A stretch of 8,727 nt of DNA, from the NCBI RefSeq assembly GCF_015207245.1, contig NZ_JADEXF010000086.1, positions 1-8,727 on the forward strand, read 5' to 3'. The notes under the pieces were generated by a model, which was not told where the DNA came from, did not search any database, and was given only the letters and a program-made list of their open reading frames with translations. A program made the position numbers and the translations under genes. Source of the DNA: Nostoc cf. edaphicum LEGE 07299 (lineage in GTDB: Bacteria; Cyanobacteriota; Cyanobacteriia; Cyanobacteriales; Nostocaceae). This document shows, piece by piece, positions 5,957 through 8,727 of this stretch. Within the stretch, counting starts at the first letter, position 1; each line of letters begins with the position of its first letter.

Positions 5957-6295
5957 TTAGAGTTCAATTAACTTGAAGCCCCAAGGTTTGAGAGCCGCTA
6001 AAGCTATTTCTTCATTTACACCCTCATAAGCTTCCCATTCCAATGGGTGTTCTTTGGGATGTCCGTCGCCGACATTACCTGCAACTTTAATTATTGGACA
6101 GTTGGCGATGCGATCGCGCTCCATTCCTTTTGGAACTACTAGTTGGATTTTGTGCCCGATAAACTTCGCTGTACTATCATTAGCTACAGATTCACGGATT
6201 AAACAAATATCACCAGCAGTCCCCCAAGTCGTTTGGTAGATATGGAGGAACGAGATATAAGTTTGTGGTTTGATGGATCTTTTTAGAACGTGCAT
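5957..6295 (-). CDS. Hypothetical protein, 112 aa
   Basis: I do not recognise the family. The product is a small soluble-looking protein without membrane segments or signal peptide, with two cysteines (31 and 66) that do not form a metal-binding motif. Recognisable features are a mixed N-terminal part (SFLHIYQTTWGTAGDICLI, 15-33), a likely beta-strand (IQLVVPKGM, 50-58), a Gly/His-rich turn (GNVGDGHPKEHP, 73-84) and an acidic helical end. The start is well supported: AAGGA lies nine bases before the ATG. The gene is 141 bases downstream of the large iron-sulfur fusion gene on the same strand, with a hairpin in between, so it is probably transcribed separately, though read-through is possible. 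The end is convergent with the Rpn gene, 166 bases away; that 5859-5956 gap holds nothing I can identify beyond the inverted repeat at its left side. Confidence 0.65.
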   Translation of the reverse strand: MHVLKRSIKPQTYISFLHIYQTTWGTAGDICLIRESVANDSTAKFIGHKIQLVVPKGMERDRIANCPIIKVAGNVGDGHPKEHPLEWEAYEGVNEEIALAALKPWGFKLIEL

Positions 6296-6304
6296 TATCT
6301 GTAA

Positions 6305-6309
6305 TCCTT
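6305..6309 (-). promoter_or_regulatory. Shine-Dalgarno of the 112-aa gene
   Basis: On the minus strand AAGGA lies nine bases before the ATG at 6295. It is the clearest canonical ribosome binding site upstream of an annotated gene start in this window and fixes the start of the 112-aa gene. A TAGTAT just upstream could be a -10 element, but I see no matching -35. Confidence 0.6.
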
Positions 6310-6398
6310 ATACTATGAGTCAAAAATCATAAATCATACAAGTATTTTCTATCACGTTCGTAGGGAAGAATGTTCTTAACTCACATTTTGCACCTAGC

Positions 6399-6421
6399 CC
6401 AGGCGATTAAAAACCGCCTGG
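6399..6421 (-). terminator. Hairpin after the iron-sulfur fusion gene
   Basis: CCAGGCG (6399-6405) pairs perfectly with CGCCTGG (6415-6421) across a 9-base loop, 15 bases beyond the stop codon of the large minus-strand gene. The position suits a transcription terminator or an mRNA 3'-end stabiliser. There is no T-run after the stem on the minus strand, so it is not a textbook intrinsic terminator. Confidence 0.5.
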
Positions 6422-6436
6422 TGGAAGATGTAAAGC

Positions 6437-8727
6437 TCAAAAGACGATAATTGCCCACATACTAACTCCCAAAGCGATCGCTGCTAGGTGTTGCCAAAGG
6501 AGCGATCGCACTGGTTGCTTGGCAATCTTTTGCGTTAATAACATAGTCATTAACACGGAGAAAATTATTGTTGCACCTTGCAAAAAGTCAATCACAGCCG
6601 GGTGAGCAACCAATATTGGCAATTGTTCGCCACTCAAACCAATTGTCGCAAAGGTTACGGGTAAAATTCGTCCGCCTTCGCTTAAGCCCAAACGTAGATA
6701 GTGAGCTAAGTTTCCCCCTAAAACTAATGGGAGATAGCTATATGCAAGCTCTACAAATTTTCGAGGCTTACGGTTAGCGTTGAACAGTTGGAGCAAGCCA
6801 TAAGCCCCAAAGGTAAGAGCGGCGGGAATAATTAACACTAGCAGCGATAATCCCAAGTGCTGCCAAAAATCAGTTAAATCCAGTTGTAACCCCAGCCAAG
6901 ATTGCAATTCTGGTAAACGATGTAGATATATACCACCCAAGAGCAAAAACAATAATGCTACTTCATAAGTGCGGGGTACATGAGTTGTCCACAGTTCAAT
7001 TCCAGGGGGACGCAAGTTGAACTCAACGGAACGATGGGGACAAGCTTTCAGGCAAGTCATGCACAGTACGCAATCTCGGTTATCTTCTAACTGGGCTGGG
7101 TGTGAGTATAAAGGACATCCATTCGTTTCTAGCCCTTCGCCTTTTTGCGGCCCGCCTTTATAACACTGATACGTGGTGCAACTGGCAGAACATATCCCTT
7201 GCTGTGCCCGGAGTTCCGTCATTGAGAGTTTGGCAAATAAACCATTCATTCCGCCGATGGGACAGAGATAGCGACACCAAAACCGCCGTTCAAAAAGAGC
7301 CGAGAAAATCATCGCCCCAGCCGTAATTAACAGCAGCAAACAAGCGCTGAGGTAAGCAGTATTTTCTAAATGCCAGAGTTCTTCCCATAAGAAAATTAGG
7401 GTAAATAACCCAAACATGAACCATCCGCCCCATTTCTCAGCTTGTTCTCTCGGCCAGCGCTTGAGTTTTCGAGGCCACAGCCATAAAGATAACTTTTGGG
7501 TAATTTCCCCGTAAATCATGAACGGACAAACAGAACACCAGACACGACCCAAAAAGGGAAAGAGAAATAAGAAGAAAGGCCACCACCAAGCCCAAAATAG
7601 ATTTAATACGAAATTGCGATCGCGGGTTTGCGGCCCAATAAATAATATTGCAACAATGATCGCAAAAGCCGTTGCAGTAAAACCATAATTAATGCGATCG
7701 GGCCACCAGTCACTACGTAAAAACCGCCTTAAGGAAGGATAGGCATTTAACAGATTTACCCGAAATCGTTTTTTCTTAGTTTCGGCTGGCCAGAAAATTT
7801 CTTCTGTTAATTCATTTGCACCCTCAGCTTGTACGATCGCTCTTTCTACCAGATTTTTCAATTCTTTGAGGTTGCCAGGGAAATCATAAGACTGAAGGCG
7901 ACGCAAAGCTTCTGGGGTAATGTGCGGTTTAGAAACGCCTCTAGAGCGAGTGTAAAGACTGGTATAATATTCGACTTGTGTCTGAATATCAGCTTTCCGC
8001 ACCCGTAGCGGTGGTACTTTTATAATGTGACCAATACAGCGTTCAATTGTCGGCTGAGTTTTTTCTGAAACAATGAGAATTCTGGCTTTACTGGGACGAG
8101 CTTCGGCTACTGGGTCTCCAGAACGACTGACGGGGGTATATGTACCAGTTTTGAGCAACTGCGTCACGGCAGGTAATAATTCTTCGGGCAATTCTTGGAT
8201 GTTGTTGAGAACTAGAGTACCTTCCCCCAACCATTCCAACAGTCCGGGTTTGCCACCAGCGCGACCAAATAAATCAGCACCGCTAGTTTGGAGAATACCA
8301 CAATTTACTTTAATAATTGGTTCTCGCCGTTTGGGAGAACCAAAGTGGATCAGGGCTGCTATATTGTCTTTTTCTAACCCTGGTTCTCCGAAAATATCCA
8401 CAGATTTACGGTCAGCAGCCGATAAACGAATTTGCTCCCGCAGCCGCACAGCATAGCGACTTGTACCAACAATTCCGCGTTGTGCTTTGGTAACTAGATA
8501 TGGGCGCAAGGCAATAGAACGTTCTTGTTCATAGCCAAGTGCAGATGTGGCTTGAGCTAATTCTTGGGCCAATTGACGCGAAAAAGCCTGAGCAATTTCG
8601 GGGTATTGAGTGACTAATTCCCGAAATTTAGCAGCAGGTACAACCCACAAGTGACATTCGGTTACTGTCGTAATTGTGAATGGAGTTGATTCATCCAACA
8701 GCAATTCTTTGAGTTCAATTACTGCAC
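6437..8727 (-). CDS. cNMP-binding / degenerate sigma54-AAA+ / NapH-NosR-like Fe-S membrane fusion, N-terminus off the right edge
   Basis: The frame is open to the right edge, so the true start is outside; I number from a TTG at 8704, which is not the start. Residues 1-60 are the end of a CRP-type cyclic-nucleotide-binding fold (LDESTPFTITTVTECHLWVV, then a long helix). Residues 77-305 align with sigma54 activator AAA+ domains (PPLRVRKADI 231-240, YDFPGNLKELKNLVERAI 273-290). The P-loop is GEPGLEKD (106-113), the GAFTGA loop is missing after DLFG, and Walker B reads GTLVLNNIQELP with Asn167-Asn168 in place of Asp-Glu. Residues 336-755 hold about nine membrane segments and cysteine motifs: C390xxCP, C477xxxCP, C505/C509/C514/C530, and a full [4Fe-4S] motif C545xxCxxCxxxCP. 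Likely a membrane electron-transfer protein with a ligand-sensing cytosolic head; partner and ligand are unknown. Confidence 0.88.
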   Translation of the reverse strand, partial: AVIELKELLLDESTPFTITTVTECHLWVVPAAKFRELVTQYPEIAQAFSRQLAQELAQATSALGYEQERSIALRPYLVTKAQRGIVGTSRYAVRLREQIRLSAADRKSVDIFGEPGLEKDNIAALIHFGSPKRREPIIKVNCGILQTSGADLFGRAGGKPGLLEWLGEGTLVLNNIQELPEELLPAVTQLLKTGTYTPVSRSGDPVAEARPSKARILIVSEKTQPTIERCIGHIIKVPPLRVRKADIQTQVEYYTSLYTRSRGVSKPHITPEALRRLQSYDFPGNLKELKNLVERAIVQAEGANELTEEIFWPAETKKKRFRVNLLNAYPSLRRFLRSDWWPDRINYGFTATAFAIIVAILFIGPQTRDRNFVLNLFWAWWWPFFLFLFPFLGRVWCSVCPFMIYGEITQKLSLWLWPRKLKRWPREQAEKWGGWFMFGLFTLIFLWEELWHLENTAYLSACLLLLITAGAMIFSALFERRFWCRYLCPIGGMNGLFAKLSMTELRAQQGICSASCTTYQCYKGGPQKGEGLETNGCPLYSHPAQLEDNRDCVLCMTCLKACPHRSVEFNLRPPGIELWTTHVPRTYEVALLFLLLGGIYLHRLPELQSWLGLQLDLTDFWQHLGLSLLVLIIPAALTFGAYGLLQLFNANRKPRKFVELAYSYLPLVLGGNLAHYLRLGLSEGGRILPVTFATIGLSGEQLPILVAHPAVIDFLQGATIIFSVLMTMLLTQKIAKQPVRSLLWQHLAAIALGVSMWAIIVF
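6474..6509. repeat. Two HIP1 octamers (GCGATCGC)
   Basis: GCGATCGC occurs at 6474-6481 and 6502-6509, 28 bases apart, within the C-terminal coding region of the fusion gene. HIP1 is the highly iterated palindrome of cyanobacterial genomes. Further copies are at 68, 119, 1151, 5731, 6110 and 7616. I found none between 1159 and 5730. Confidence 0.9.

Noticed and set aside
8702..8704. TTG at 8704 as the start of the iron-sulfur fusion protein
   Set aside because: The frame stays open to the window edge (AVIELKEL precedes it) and starting there would cut the cyclic-nucleotide-binding fold in half; the gene is partial.

Overview
The window looks like chromosomal DNA from a filamentous, Nostocales-type cyanobacterium. 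Three things point there: the HIP1 octamer GCGATCGC occurs at 68, 119, 1151, 5731, 6110, 6474, 6502 and 7616; the intergenic repeats are of the Nostoc kind (a GC-rich hairpin element at about 4778-4873 and AATTACG-type direct repeats); and the protein families (CysE with a [13 protein letters not shown] start, a DUF4351 Rpn-like protein, NACHT with tandem repeats) are typical of these large, repeat-rich genomes. The genus is an inference; no marker gene is present.

Layout. At the left edge is the 5' part of a serine O-acetyltransferase gene (cysE, minus strand, C-terminus cut off). About 1 kb of low-coding sequence follows, with a doubtful small membrane ORF (822-1151) and a 42-bp minisatellite of about 6.6 copies (1225-1500). 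From 1627 to 4560 (minus) lies the main accessory gene: a 977-residue protein with an N-terminal hydrophobic segment, seven near-identical 35-residue HEAT-like repeats, an uncharacterised linker region, two membrane segments and a C-terminal NACHT NTPase with intact Walker A and B. Divergent from it, across a 372-bp intergenic region holding several palindromes and an interspersed repeat, is a 285-residue Rpn/DUF4351 PD-(D/E)XK protein (4933-5790, plus), whose 3' end lies inside a nested inverted repeat (5765-5858). Convergent with that is a 112-residue gene of unknown function (5957-6295, minus) with a good Shine-Dalgarno. From 6437 off the right edge (minus) is a large fusion protein: cyclic-nucleotide-binding-like domain, degenerate sigma54-type AAA+ domain, then a polytopic NapH/NosR-like iron-sulfur membrane domain.

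How they may work together. The HEAT-NACHT and Rpn genes are both of types used in biological conflict (STAND NTPases; Rpn nucleases) and sit together in a stretch (1159-5730) where I see no HIP1 site, so this may be an accessory or defence-like insert between ordinary genes. That is inference; the two genes do not form an operon. The right-hand fusion protein is probably a membrane redox protein controlled by a ligand-binding cytosolic module, and not a true sigma54 activator: both Walker B acids are replaced by Asn, the P-loop is degenerate, the GAFTGA loop is missing, and cyanobacteria are not known to carry sigma54. No tRNA, rRNA, CRISPR array or intact transposase gene was seen.
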